Shown piece by piece: positions 24,538-36,536 of a stretch of 64,000 bases of DNA (position 1 is its first letter; the number at the start of each line of letters is the position of its first letter). The position numbers were made by a program, and so were the translations under genes. This DNA comes from Tricholoma matsutake (Eukaryota > Basidiomycota > Agaricomycetes > Agaricales > Tricholomataceae), in assembly GCA_026075535.2 (NCBI GenBank), contig AP026539.1:13516001-13580000 (forward strand), written 5' to 3'. Below the pieces are notes generated by a model. That model was not told the DNA's origin and made no database searches. It saw only the letters and a program-made list of their open reading frames with translations.

Positions 24538-25281
24538 TCATCCACATTTTCGGGACAACTCTCCATTGTTGTCTTGCCCTTCTTTGGGCTGCCATTTGGG
24601 GTTTCCCCCTTTGCGTTTGACAGCGGAAAGCTTGCTGGCCTGAGGCTGGCCAGCAGGCTTTCCTACTGCCATGCACCTTGAGGCTTCAGCAACAATGGAG
24701 TCCTTGACATGTTTAAATGTCAAGGCACTAGTAGCAGTCGTGTTAAGGACCATAGCTGACAATGAATCGTATTCGCGCGGCATTGCAGCGAGTAGAATCA
24801 TGGCTTGTACTAGTTCAGGAATGGCGACATTGGCAGCCATGAGGTGCTCAAATTTGTCTGCCATCCTAGTGATCTCAGGCACTGGATTTGCAGCCGGGAT
24901 TTTGATTGCTATTGCAGACCTAAAGTCCACAAAGACTTGGGAGGGGCCATTGACACCGTAATCGGTGCAAATAAGGTCCCACACCTCCTCAGCAGTGTCC
25001 TTTGTGTTGGCATGCTGCCAAATGGAGGTGTCCAGGTGGAGCACTAGGCTCCCAATTGCCTGGTCATTTTTATTGCTCCAGGTCTGGAGCTTGGCGATAG
25101 CTTCTGCTACTACTGCAGCATTTGTCTCCATCAAAGGAGGCGCCGGAGGTGGTTTAGTTTCTGCCCCACTAGTTATTTGCCAGAGGCCCTGAGACCTGAG
25201 CCACGCCTTCATGGAGTCAGCCCATTGAATGTAATTGGATCCGTCGAAGGTCTGATTGGGTTTCTCGAGAGTTGAAGACAT
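24538..25281 (-). pseudogene. Ty1/copia gag (UBN2-type), copy 2
   Basis: Gag of a copia element. The start at 25281 is followed by FDGSNYIQWADSMKAWLRS, QAIGSLVLHLDTSIW, AEEVWDLICTDYG and ITRMADKFEHLMAANV, the usual order for UBN2/copia Gag, with a basic C-terminal tail ending at a TGA just where a zinc knuckle would begin (KCG-TGA-CGNKK). The frame continues past the TGA as a lysine-rich stretch until the foldback element at 24472. Upstream lie a primer-binding site and an LTR on the same strand, so the 5' half of the element is intact. Protease, integrase and reverse transcriptase are not seen. Confidence 0.85.
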
Positions 25282-25520
25282 GATTGTTTGTGTAGCAGCT
25301 GTGGAAAGCGCTCAATTAGTCTTTTACTCAATGAAACATGTTTGACAATCTCAGGAGAAAAACACTCCTTCAGAGTGGGTAACCCTAGTCAACCTAGGTT
25401 TTATATGCAGCTTGAAGGGAGCGCAATGCAGCTCACGAAGAGCACAAGGTTATAATTTGGAGACAATGAAGTTAACGTTGTTCGCAGCCAATTAAGGGGC
25501 GTTCGCAACATACCCAGCAG

Positions 25521-25531
25521 GGCCCATAACC
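25521..25531 (-). other. Primer-binding site of copia copy 2
   Basis: On the minus strand the LTR end CCAACA is followed directly by GGTTATGGGCC, which pairs with the anticodon stem-loop of initiator tRNA-Met (half-tRNA priming, as in Drosophila copia). The same motif follows the LTR of the copia elements at 30402 and 40089. Confidence 0.85.
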
Positions 25532-25793
25532 TGTTGGAGCATACTCTAAGTACTGCACAGCAGAAGAGACTACATGTTCCTTACAACCTACCTGGGGTTT
25601 AGTATAGACTTACAGCTAGTGTTAGCAGAGGTAAGAACACTATATTCCTACTATGGTACAAGTTCTCCTTATATACATAATAATAAGGATGTCACATGAC
25701 TCCAGAAGAATATGCATATGAAACATGTATCAATGTTGGTAATTAATGTGGGAGAATATGCACATGCAACAATATTGGTAATTAATTTCAACA
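25532..25793 (-). mobile_element. 5' LTR of copia copy 2
   Basis: The end next to the primer-binding site is firm: minus-strand ...CCAACA. The other end is placed at 25793, where minus-strand TGTTGAA gives matching termini. A TATATAAGG promoter-like motif lies in the minus-strand LTR. The second LTR is missing, so the outer boundary is tentative. Confidence 0.6.
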
Positions 25794-28700
25794 GCCAAGA
25801 CCCTGCATTGGGTCATTTGGATTCTGTGATCAAAATGCTGACATAATGCTAGAGGAACACATGTTGAACTTGAATGCACATCATGGCTTCAGGACAAAAG
25901 GGATGTTCAAATTCTATTTAATCAGGGTCAGTGAAGGTCAATAAATGTTTTTATGAAAAAAAGGCAAGCACATAGATGGGCAGAACAGAAAGTGTGCAAA
26001 AGAAAGGAGAAACATTACTGTAGTCTGTGGGAATATCCATCAAATGAGATGCACCAGAATGGGAAAGTTGACAGGCAAGTCAACTTTCCCTTCCACACCA
26101 ACTGACATCCTGTTATTTGTTATTGCTGTCAATCATAATAGCTACACTGTTTAATCATCTATATACTGTATAACTACTGTGTACACCACCTTGAGGCCCA
26201 AGGCCTATACATAAACATAAACATATACAGTATAAACTGTATAAGATAGTTATATAGATAGAACAGTTGGAGCTTTAATCAAGACACATCTGATCATACT
26301 CCCGATCACACCGTCGATAAACACTTTCCTGAGTATCTTGTCCTCATTCCTCCACAGATCAACATTGATCCTCTTGCAGTCTAAGGAATCAACTTGCCTC
26401 TATTCACTCCTGCTTTCCAATTGAGACACTGCTGAGTTATCTTCAGATCATTGCCTTTTTGGGACTACTTGGTTCAACTCTCTCTCTCATGCATCCTATG
26501 GCCTCACCTCCTATCTGAATGGTCTACCACTCCAGGGAATATGTATTGATACAAAATTATACCATTATCTCTGTACTAAATTGAGATATAGAAGTTCTAT
26601 AGGCCTTGGGTGAGTCAGAGTGACTACATCCCAACTCAATATATTGACCATCTGCCTCTATTTTATAGACTCATGAACTGTCCAAAGGCTCTAAATTTAC
26701 TTGTACTACATTAGTATGCCTGTATATAAGGCCACTAGTGAGTTCCATGAGCTGGCATGGAGTAACAAGGAGGTTAGGTGAGTATGTGAAATTCCTACTT
26801 TGTAGGATGAAGTACTGACCATATGGATTGACTGTAGGCTATAAATGAAGGCCAAAGGCACCAACTGAATGCCTATGATGAGGTTTGGATGAAAGGTACA
26901 GAGGGTGAGTCATGCTGAACAAAGTTCACCTCTGCTGGTGAGGAACCCATGCCATGTTGAGCCAGGATCTTCTCCCCCTGTCATAACATTTACTGACCTT
27001 TATTCTACCTTTATACTAGACCTAGGAATCAAAGAAAGCAAACACTTTTGCCCCACGGATCTCACAAGGTAAGTATATCTCTTTCTGAGTACATATGCTC
27101 TTTTCTGTCTATCCTCACAACTGCAGGGCCTCTGGGCGGTCTCTCTTTCCAGGTGCATTTCATAAGGGGAAGGCTTAGGTATGCAAGTAAGTGATCACCT
27201 CTCCTCCCTCCCTATGCAGGTCACTGACAGAGAGCACCTTGTCCCCAGCTCTCCCAACATCAGTCCTCGCTTCTACATACATCCATATACCCTCCACATA
27301 CATTTTTCTAGCTGTAGATAGTGTACAATCCTAGATGGTACCCCCTCCCCTCATTCTGTCACTTCTCCCCATTTCCCCCCTTCCCATCTCATACAGCACC
27401 CTCCCCATTCATGTATTTAGTTATTAATATGAATATACAGCCATATACATGCATTACAGACACCCCCAAATGAAGAGAAGAGACCCCTCCTCCTCTCAAC
27501 CAGGGAGAGTGCTTGTCATGGGTTAAATATAGCTGTAAAAGCGAAAACAACTGCTTATTAACACTATATGTACATACATAAGTGTTATCTGGCAAAAAAA
27601 GCGAAGGGAAAGGGCCAGGAATGAGTGGAATAGCATGCTCATCGTCGGGGATGATGAGCACAATGTTAGCCGAGACTGGCACATGTTGATCAACTGTGGG
27701 AGATGGTGATCGGGTGGTAATCGGGGTGGTGGGAACATATCCATCACTATTCTTAGGCTTTTATTGTGGGAAGGTCAGGTGATAATTCTTCATTAAAGGC
27801 AACATTACATAATTACTGATTCAGGCACTGTCAACTGCTGTACCCACTGCCTTAGGTTTTGCCCATGGTGAGAACTCAGAATAGAACTCAATTCTTGACA
27901 AACAGCATAAACAAACCATGGAATTTGAATGCAGGGACAAATATAAAAAAGGCTGTGTCGAGTTTGGATAAATATAGAACTAAAGGCTGTGATGACCTGT
28001 GCATTTCCGACCGCAGATCACCACTATAATAGATATCAGGACATCCAAATCTTTGGCAGGAGTCCAGGATATAAGACCAACTTCTCAATATTGAGAACTC
28101 GGAACACATCAAGGTGTTGATAGAACTGAACTGACTTTTCAACTTCTCACTTGGGTGGTCTTTGCAAAAAGCATGCCATGCAGCAATATTGCTGGTAGTG
28201 ATGTGCAGGGCCCGGCTCAGCCCAAAAGCCCCGGCTTAGGCTCGGCTTGACCAGGCTCAGGCTTAGGAAAACAGTGAGCTGGGCCCTAGTAGATGGCTCA
28301 GGCTTGGCTCAGGCTTGGCTCAGGCTTAGGCCGGGGCTTGGTAGAGAAGATCCACATATTATATTATACTAACTACTTGTTGGGTTGGGCCATGGCTATG
28401 CCTGGCATGAATGAGTCCTCACTTCATGGACTTTTTTCTCTCTTCTTTTGATGCAAGCCATATGGCAGATAACATATACAGTTGTGGTATAAAACAAACA
28501 AACTGGAGTCTGGCTTTCAATAATGTACAGGAATGAAACACCTTACTCTGTTTCATTAGCTGGAATGTTTCCTTCACTAAGCAGTGCCCAAGACAGGATG
28601 TGCACAGATCTCTATAATGGAACTGAGGAAAGAAGTATGTCGCAAAGTTCATGTAGTAGGCTTTGGTTCCAGGCTAATCTCAATCAATTTTAGCGGTAGA

Positions 28701-29191
28701 TACAGCTGAAACCTCCAGTGATGACTCCAGTCCATGCAGTCTGCTTCAGTTGTCACCTCTCACAGCCATTACAGAGGAATATTTACTAGAGCTTCTTGGC
28801 TCCATTGAACATGTGTTGGGCAGCAACCTAGCTGGAGCTGTGAGATACACCAACCTTACTCAGATTTTCATATTGATAGGGGAAAGAATGATGTTCTGTT
28901 GATCATGGTCAATCTTCTCCATCAGTTCAATTGACTTATTGGGTGTCACAGCACTATTGGTTTCATGCCACAAGTAGTCCACCACCGCATTTTACTCATG
29001 AACCTTATACTGTGGGAATGGTTGGAAGGCAAAATCAAGGGTTCATACCAAAACTTTAGCCACTGGCTGCATCCTCTATGGTTCTGCATACAGGGTTTAC
29101 TCAATTCTCAGCCACAAACATCCACAGAGCTTCACATAGATGATTTTATTACTGGTCTTTCCCTGGCTGCTATCTATCACCATCCTTCATA
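25794..29191. other. Long stretch without a recognised gene
   Basis: I see no domain or convincing gene here. Items visible: a perfect 12-bp stem with a 6-nt loop at 26061-26090 (arm GGGAAAGTTGAC); AT-rich palindromic bits around 26164-26260; a pyrimidine-rich zone at 27180-27420; a minisatellite of GGCTCAGGCTT units at about 28290-28340 inside a G/C-rich stretch starting near 28205. Short ORFs at 27389-28652 and 28965-29255 have no recognisable content. Confidence 0.45.
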
Positions 29192-30205
29192 TTATACCTC
29201 CTCGATTGACGCTGTGGGAAGAGGGTCACTAGCGAGCCCAGAAAATGGGGCATAAGTGTCAGGTTGAGGGTCTGTAGGGTCAGAGTCCACCATAACTGTG
29301 AAGGCCCATCCATTAATGTCTTTCACAGTAATTGGAACCTTCACAGGTTTTGACGAAGTGTTGGCCTTCTTCCCTTTTGCATGAGCCGCTCTCCGGGCTG
29401 CCACAGATTCCTCAATTGTCTTCCCAGCCATTCCCCCCCCTGCCTTGATGCAGTACTCAGTCAAATGTCCTGCTTTTCTGCAATTGGTATTCCCACAAAC
29501 CTGCCCATTAAATGGCTTGGTCGATTTAGCACAAGCAGTGAGAGCTACAGATGACCTGGAGTCTGTGCAGTGGTCATTCTCAAGGAGCAACTGTTCGTTT
29601 TCCAGGAATAGGCGGATATCTTTCGATGTATAAGGGGATTCCTTCATGGAGGTGGCGATGTCACAAGAGATAATTGATCATGCATGAGGAAATTTTTTGC
29701 TGAGGGAGTTCAAAAGGACAATGCAACAAAGGAGGTTGGGTTTGATGTCCCCCATAGTGAATGCATGCTCAATGAGGGCACAAATTTTGTCGGCCATCTC
29801 AGGAAGGGGAGTGTCAGTGCTGCATTGGGTGGTGAGGGCTTGTTGTAATAACTGGACCTGTCGAACAGGACCCTCATTCTGGTGTCGGTTATGAAGCGCC
29901 TCCCAGTTTACAGTTGTAGCCTTTTCTATGTCAATGAAAGGGCGCTCAGATGGGACAATGCTGGATGCAATGAATGTGTATGCAAGACGGGAATTGGCTT
30001 TTCAGTTAATCAGCGCTCGAGGTTCAGAGGCAGTAGGTGCAGGGATTGCACCAGTAACATATTCATAGAGACCATTCAGTGAAAGAGCAATAGTAATTTC
30101 CTTGCACCATTCTTTGTAGTTCAACTTGAGTTTGTTGAGTTTCTCACTGGAATATTGTACAGAGAGCTTGATCAAAGTAACCGAGGGAGGGGTAGTGTCT
30201 AGCAT
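29192..30205 (-). pseudogene. Ty1/copia gag (UBN2-type), copy 3
   Basis: One continuous frame from a Met at 30205, with two TGA codons. It has KLSVQYSSEKLNKLKLNYKEW, ITIALSLNGLYEYVTG, NSRLAYTFIASSI, GPVRQVQLLQQAL and MADKICALIEHAFTMG, which is the copia Gag order, followed by a variant zinc knuckle CGNTNCRKAGHLTEYC and MAGKTIEESVAARRAAHAKG. The frame ends at 29192 in an acidic stretch (VMVDSDPTDPQPD) just before the protease would be expected. The first TGA replaces Trp in IN-W-KANSR (G to A); the second replaces a codon in HA-x-SII where CGA fits. A primer-binding site and an LTR end lie upstream. Pol is absent. Confidence 0.85.
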
Positions 30206-30391
30206 GCTTGTAACAGACAAAAAATAATAGATTTTGTGGGAAGGCGAGGCCATCAAGAAGACTGATTGCACAAAGGACAGTCCATGATCCAAAATGGGAA
30301 AGTGATCGGATTGTTGATCAAAGGAAAATGATGTATGGATAATGTCAAGTGGCTAGGAGATTTTCTACCATCGCTTAGAAGTGACGGCAGT

Positions 30392-30402
30392 GGCCCATAA
30401 CC
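30392..30402 (-). other. Primer-binding site of copia copy 3
   Basis: Minus-strand GGTTATGGGCC follows an LTR end TCTACA, the same half-tRNA (initiator Met) site as in the other two copia elements. Confidence 0.8.
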
Positions 30403-30511
30403 TGTAGAAAATCAATCCTAGAATATATGAGGATAAACTCAGTCCTTGTATAAGTGACTAATAATTAGAATATATGAGGATAAACTAATGTACAGTAAGT
30501 ATCATTCTACA
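30403..30511 (-). mobile_element. 5' LTR end of copia copy 3 (outer limit uncertain)
   Basis: The inner edge is fixed by the primer-binding site. TGTAGAA at 30403 and TTCTACA at 30505-30511 form matching inverted ends, giving a very short 109-bp LTR. However, a TATA-rich promoter-like stretch lies outside it (30575-30595) and units such as AGAATATATGAGGATAAACT and CAGTCCTTGTATAAGTGACT are repeated across this limit, so the real LTR may extend further. Confidence 0.4.
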
Positions 30512-32323
30512 AATAGCATGTAGGCAATGCTCACCTCAGTCCTTGTATAAGTGACTGAGGTGATCATGTATCTATCTACCTGTATATATATATGTTCAGT
30601 CTAATAAAGGGGGAGACGAGAGAAAAGGTATCTTTGATGTGTTTGTGTGAATGCATCAAAGGGAAGTGCTAATAATAGCACACACATCACAGAAGCTGAT
30701 CTCAGCCAATCACATACCATGTTTGTCTTGCACATCAAAGGGATATGCCAAGAATAGAACATGCATCAAATGCATCAGTTCATATGATCACGGTGTGAAT
30801 CTCAACATGTAGATGTATCTGAAATAGTGTAAGGTCTCAGAATTGATGCAAGAAACAGAACCCTCCTACAGTAGTGGCTTCAAGGACTTGTACACATCCT
30901 TGAGAGCTTTGTCTTGAAGGCTTTCATTGAGTACAGTTCCATCTTTGACCACAGCTTTATCCTTTTTGAGACCTTCTGACATTTTTTCAGGGGTAGCTTG
31001 TCTGTCTTCCTTATGTGCCATAGGTCTGTCCCCAATGCTAGAAACCACAGAAGTTCTGCATTTAATTCAAAGTAATCAGAATAGACAGTGGTATTAATAC
31101 ATTTTTCCTTTGCATGTCCTCTTCCTGGCTGGCTTCTCCTGTTCAGACCTTTACATCCATGCAATGTAAGAAAACCAGTAGACAATAATAAAGCAGTGCT
31201 GACCTCTAGCTGGACTCATTGTTCACTAATGCAGAGTTGTCAATAAAGTCCTGATCATCAGAATTCTCTTCATATACAAGTCTGGCAGAACTTTTGGACT
31301 TTTTGAAGGCCACACCTAGTGTTTGAAGGTCCAGTCTATAGGACCAACAAAATCATTTGTGTGGATTGTATTGTGTCAGCATCTGTCATTACTACTAGTT
31401 TAGATCCTAAAAAGTGAAGGAATGGAGTTAGTTAGTTCATAAAAACAAGAAACAAAAAAAAACATGTTGAGGACTGTTCCTTCTCCATCTTTCATCAGGT
31501 GCTTGGGGGCTTACCGATCACTGTTCTGGGTGTCTAATAATGTTATTAGCCACAGCAATTGCCATGCACACAACAACATTTGTCTCTCTTTGCTGTACTT
31601 CTGCCTGTCATACTACCTTGTTTTACACAAAAATAGTGCAGCAGTAATATGGTGTTTCTGTCTTTTCAAAAGATTATTTGGGCTTCTATGGGCCAAGGAA
31701 ATTGATCTAGTGTTAATGTCCAGACAGTGGCACTGCCACAAGTTATCTGCCATAGGGGTCAGTTATTAGCCATCCACCCAATATTATTGGTCTCCACTCT
31801 GGATCTACAGCTGCATCTTCCCAACAAGCACTCCTAGTTCATTTCAAATGTCTCCCATTTAATATTCCCTGCTGTAATTTAAAAATGTGACAAAACTCTG
31901 CTTAGGATCATGTCTTTCTTGGTCACTCCTCAATATTAATCTGCACACCCTATTTTTGCTATGAATCTACTATCAAACTACTGGAAGGCTATTCCACAGG
32001 TATCAAGGAGATTCTATGTGTTCCCCATTCATCAACTGAAAGAGAATAGTCTCATTAATTGTCGAAGGGATTGGTGCATATATATGCTGCCATCTCTCTG
32101 ACTCTCCCATTTGCTGCAACCAACAAAATAGGCTTTTCCTTCATTCGACGGTGGCTGAGTAAGTATTGGCAGTCAGGCCGCAACCTTGAATTGATGACTT
32201 GGTCAAACTCACTTTGCTCAGCAGCTTCAGCACTGCATGCCCATTGCAAGATTTCTTGCATTTCATTGATACAATCAATCAAAAAAATCTGGTATATCAC
32301 AGGTTACAACACATAGATATCAG
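30512..32323. other. No gene recognised; a hAT-like end at 31317
   Basis: Short minus-strand frames at 30866-31185 and 32055-32300 may be worn exons of the gene at 32324-33008, but nothing confirms it. At 31317-31332 lies TAGTGTTTGAAGGTCC, followed by an 8-nt spacer and GGACC; the same layout occurs at 53866. Confidence 0.35.
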
Positions 32324-33008
32324 CTACTGAGAAACAAGCTCATATCTGTCAGTTATTCCCAGCACTGTGTCGCCATCTGCCATGTTTTCAGCCTTTTCCC
32401 TCTCAAAGAGTTCTTGTGTCTTCATAAAATCATTACCATCCATGTGCTCATATCCAGAAAGCAATCCATCATCAAACTGTTCGCATTGCAGTGCACCATT
32501 GCACTTGTGAGATGAGCGGCGAGTTGGTAGGTTGCTGAGGATCTGAAGCTTTGTATCCTGCACTGTACTTCCATTTGTTCCTAGTCTGTAGAAATCCTGA
32601 TCCTGTATCAAAACATATCAGAGATGATGGTCATGAAAGGTGTCTGAAACCTACCTCAAGCTTTAAATAAGCATCAAGACTTTTTACCTTATTCGACGAA
32701 TTTGGAAATGTAACTTTCATCATGTCAAGAACATAGGCTGTGTATACATCAGGAACAGGCCAATGTGCAGGTATCACGTTCAAATGTTCAACAGCATCGA
32801 CCTTCATCTTCCTTGTGATTACAAATCAACCACTGGCATCCTTCTTGTAACCATGATCCAGGTTGATGTCAGGCTCGGGTTTGTGGATGAGTCGCAATGG
32901 AATGGGTGAGTTGGAATTCATTTCATGGTCACTTTCGCTTGAATCCAGTATCTCAATAACTGACTGAGTTGCACTAGAGGTGTGCCATTTTGCAGGTCGC
33001 ATAATCAC
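32324..33008 (-). pseudogene. Unrecognised gene remnant on the minus strand
   Basis: I do not recognise the family. Minus-strand frames at 33008-32826 (ATQSVIEILDSSESDHEMNS, an acidic patch resembling a SUMO-interacting motif) and 32611-32324 (FYRLGTNGSTVQDTKLQIL, SSHKCNGALQCEQFDDGL, then an acidic helix) lie in exon-like order. Between them a stretch around 32690-32820 reads KMKVDAVEHLNVIPAHWPV in frame. More acidic and serine-rich sequence may precede 33008. Short introns with GT/AG ends could join these pieces. Remnants downstream (32300-32055, 31185-30866) may belong too. No catalytic residues identified; possibly another transposon-borne gene. Confidence 0.4.
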
Positions 33009-33199
33009 CCCCTGCTGCTTTGCTGGTCGCTTCCAATTTGAATCAGCTCCTTGGCTGTGATGGTTCTTCTCTGGTTCACTATAATCTGATATGACAATAA
33101 CTTCTTGTTGAGATGGGGCTGGTGTGCCAAGGATTGTTGCCTTGTTGTCATGCAGCTTAGTTGAACAGAAACATGTCAGTGAAAACGGAACATGGTACT

Positions 33200-34728
33200 G
33201 TAAAAACTGATGCCATCAGGAAAAACCTCAATTGCAAATTTAGTTCTAATTTCTTGTGCTTTAGTAAAAATTACACTAAGGAGCAGAAATGTCAGGTAAC
33301 CTTGGAAAAGTTCAGAAATGTGACTTGATGATGCTGGAGCCGTGCAGTCTCTCAGGGTCTCGTCTACTACTAGATGAGACGGTTCGGACAGGGCTCACAT
33401 CTACTACTAGATGCGAGTCGGAAAGGATACGGACAAGCAAAAGATGAATTCCTATCTGCACACAGGCATCTCTATCTACAATGTCATGTGACCACTAAGG
33501 GGGATGCCGGACTCTGGCACGGCTCTGCTATGGACTCTGCTATGGGCACTACTGCCACGGCTACAACGCAACTGTGGCTGATAAATAGTGAGATTTCTCT
33601 ACCACACAACAACCAAATCAGTCTTCGATCAATAAGAAAAGAGTGCAATCAAACCGTACCACATCACCATTCACACCAAAGCCCTGGCGGTCTTCTTCCC
33701 ATCACATCAACCCTTGGATCAAATGGGTTCTATCCCCTGATTGTCGCCGCCTTCTATTGCTGTTGTCGGGTGGTGTCCCTGAGATGCCATCATCTTCTTC
33801 TGTTGTCATGGTCATGGTTCATCATCCTGCAGCATAGGGCTATCAGGCATAGGAATTTATGAGCATGACGAGCCCACTTAGAGGATCAAGCTTCCTTCAA
33901 AACAAAGCCCACTAGACGACATGACATAATGGCATAAACAACCATATAGCTTGCAAGAAGTGCACCTGCATCCTAAGAGTAAGTTTACGGACATAGAAGA
34001 TCAGTGAATGTACCTGTGAGAGGCTACACTCAATCAGTACAGCATTGCAATGCATGCATAACCATCATATCTGGAGAACTTGAAGCAGAGAATTGATGCT
34101 CAAAGATGGGAAGAAGAGACGAGAACAGAAAGGGGGATGGAGGAGTTGAAAGTGGGATATAGTGTGCGTAAGTGAATAAGAACATTTGTTTGCTTATTGG
34201 TTCTTGTTTGGTTCAAGTTGAACTTTTTGCACATGCATGTTGAATTTTGGGTGGGGTTTGAAATGACTTAAACAATCGATCCCCTGCTCAACATGTTGCT
34301 GTGAGTTGTTTATGTATTTTGTTCCTTTCTAGGTTCTGGTACCCATGAGGGCCTCGCAAAACATCCAAATGGGATGGGGGCATCATGACCACTACAAGCT
34401 GAGCCAATGTTGGGTGGATGGGGCTACAGGTGCGCAGGGAATGGATGGGTTCCAATTTTGAAGACAGGGCCACCCATGACAGGACATGCTGGGTGACAGA
34501 ACTGCGCGCAGGGATGACAACAGGGACTGGCACCCCAACTCCTCATCCCAACTCCCTCGGAGAGGTATTTTGTAGAAGCACTAACACTTTTTAGTGCTAG
34601 TAGTGATGTTATGCCACCCTTGGGTTTGAACTAAATACCCGCTCTTAGTACTTATATGTAAAACAATATCTACTCCAGTCCTTTAGCATGAAGAAATGTT
34701 TTGATTTTTGTCAAGATTAGTTCTTCCT
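33200..34728. other. No gene recognised; possible LTR remnant
   Basis: 33340-33415 holds two copies of CTACTACTAGATG in an arrangement with hairpin potential. The region 33480-33720 has the look of an LTR (TGTCATGTGACC start, GATAAATAG, then CATCACATCA) but the ends do not match well and no internal element follows. The rest to 34728 is unremarkable. Confidence 0.35.
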
Positions 34729-34810
34729 TATTGGAATTGATATTGCCTTTGACTCATTTTTTGCAAGTCAACCAGCAAAAATGAGTCAAAGGCAATATCA
34801 ACTCCAATAA
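34729..34810. repeat. 82-bp hairpin-type inverted repeat
   Basis: Arms 34729-34764 and 34775-34810 are reverse complements apart from one extra T in the left arm, around a 10-nt loop; arm core GATATTGCCTTTGACTCATT. The ends read TTATTGGA and TCCAATAA. Probably a tiny MITE-like element. Confidence 0.8.
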
Positions 34811-34914
34811 ATTGTATAGAATTCTGAAAATATTCACAAAGATAGGGAGCCCCAAAAGTCAATGGGTCCTCTCTGAACACTAAGCAGGTTGAGTGCACCT
34901 TGTCAAGTTATTTT

Positions 34915-35703
34915 AAAAATACAAAAATGCCCCAAGTCGGTCAAGGCAACACTAGCGCTGGGAACAGTGGATACAGGAGTAGTGGCATAAATTGTGGCAG
35001 GATTCACATTAATGGTAGCAGTGGAGATAGTAGCCAACATATTGGCAGCAGAGGCAGGAGCAAGGATATCAATGTCCATCGCATCAGGAGCAGGACTCAG
35101 AGCATGTGGTGGTGATGGAGAGTGGTCTTCTGATCCCTCATCCTCATCACCAGGTACAGGCAGTGGATTGGCAATGGCAGGTGCAAATGCACCTGTACCA
35201 GTCGCACCAGCAACAGGAATGATCTTTTGTGTGTGTTGAAGCCATAGCTATCCCTTGTTTCAAAAGGGCCTCATTGGGTGAGATTTCTGAATATTGATCA
35301 GTTTATCACCATAGATCAACCTCATAATGATGCACCTTCAAATCGATCATTTCCTGCCAGACCCTTGCTTCAGATTCCATCATGATATTAGCCCCCTTCC
35401 CAGTATCATTCTCATCTAATGGTGTATCCCAGCCCCCAGAACCAGAGGTGTTAGCTTGATAGGATTGGATTGCATGATATATTGATTTCAACTAGGACAT
35501 ACAGTTCCCCACTTTGTCTTTACCTTATCCCATGCCCTGGTCTTGTTTGGTATGATTTCCACAGCAGCAAGGTATGTTTTCTTCTTAAAATTACCTGCCT
35601 CTCCCATTTCTGATTTGTGCTTGAGCAAGTATCTAAGAAGAGCCTCAGTCTCCTTGATGCTCCACTGAGAGGAGGAAGTAGTTGAAGCAGAAGCTTTAGC
35701 CAT
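34915..35703 (-). pseudogene. MYB/SANT-like DNA-binding protein gene
   Basis: Exon 1 from the Met at 35703 encodes MAKASASTTSSS then QWSIKETEALLRYLLKHKSE, NFKKKTYLAAVEIIP and KTKWGTV, the three helices of a Myb/SANT-like (Myb_DNA-bind_3 type) domain. Exon 2 (about 35491-35306) continues with LKSIYHAIQSYQ, SGSGGWD, EARVWQEMIDLK, matching the second half of this fungal family, followed by HPMRPF-stop-NKG and a Pro/Ala/Ser-rich tail to about 34915. The TGA at 35260-35262 falls in RPF-R-NKG and the next stop (TAG) where Trp is usual, so both fit C-to-T/G-to-A change. Such genes often accompany Harbinger-type transposons, but no DDE nuclease gene is seen nearby. Dead as it stands. Confidence 0.7.
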
Positions 35704-36220
35704 GATAATACAGAAACAGTGGAGGTAGAATGAAGTTACAGCAGCAGCAGCAAGACAGATGAGATGCTGTTGTTGAGCGAGCCAGATATCTTGGGTGTTA
35801 TTGCTCATCTATCAATTTCAATCTCCAATGGCAAACATTTTGGCAAGTTCAGAATTTGTTTCAAACTTATGCAATTATTTCACACAGATCTTATTACCAA
35901 ACAGGCTCTAAGGCCAGAAATTGGGCTCCAAATCACTTGCCATACAATGGTTATGATTTGTTCTGCCTTGTGGTTGGCCTGGCTCCACCCACATCAGTAA
36001 TTAAGCAAATTAGTTTCCAGAGGTTGCTCAACCTGAGCAACCACTGAAAACCGACAAAAACCTGGAAACTTCGACATCTTGAAATGTATGTCTCATTTGG
36101 CAGAAACCAGCTAAAGGTACCACAGGCAGAAACCTACAAAACCTAAATAGTAGAGTATATTGACTAATTCTCAACAAACATAAAAGTGGGGCATGCCCAG
36201 AAAATTGTTTGCTAGTTGTG

Positions 36221-36366
36221 TGGGTTTATATACCCTGTTCTGGTGCATGGACCATTTGGCAATGTTTGGCAGGGATGATGCATACACCTGACATACTAGG
36301 TGTACACATCATCCCTGCCAAACATTGCCAAATGGTCCATGCAGCAGGACAGGGTATATAAACCCA
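36221..36366. repeat. 146-bp palindromic hairpin
   Basis: Left arm 36221-36298 is the reverse complement, with a few mismatches, of the right arm ending at 36366. The shared core is CCATTTGGCAATGTTTGGCA. The outermost part reads GGGTTTATATACCC-like on both sides. A similar outer sequence, GGGTTTATATACCCTGT, occurs at about 54199. Only about 10 nt separate the arms. Confidence 0.85.
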
Positions 36367-36536
36367 CCCACATTGTGTGCCCCCACATTTGTTTTGTTGC
36401 TTAGTTTACTTCTATGTAATATATATTGAACTTTGTATGACAATCTTAAAATAATAATTATTGGAGCCTTTAGTTTCCAAGTTTCAGGTTTTTAGGTTTC
36501 CAATAACCTGAAAACCAGTGAAAACCAGAGGAAACT

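Noticed and set aside
27389..28652. Several minus-strand ORFs of 60-100 codons with hydrophobic content
   Set aside because: No domain, no splice pattern and a compositionally biased (pyrimidine-rich) background; treated as chance frames.
33480..33720. Possible solo LTR beginning TGTCATGTGACC
   Set aside because: The far end (CATCACATCA) does not pair well with the start and I found no target-site duplication.
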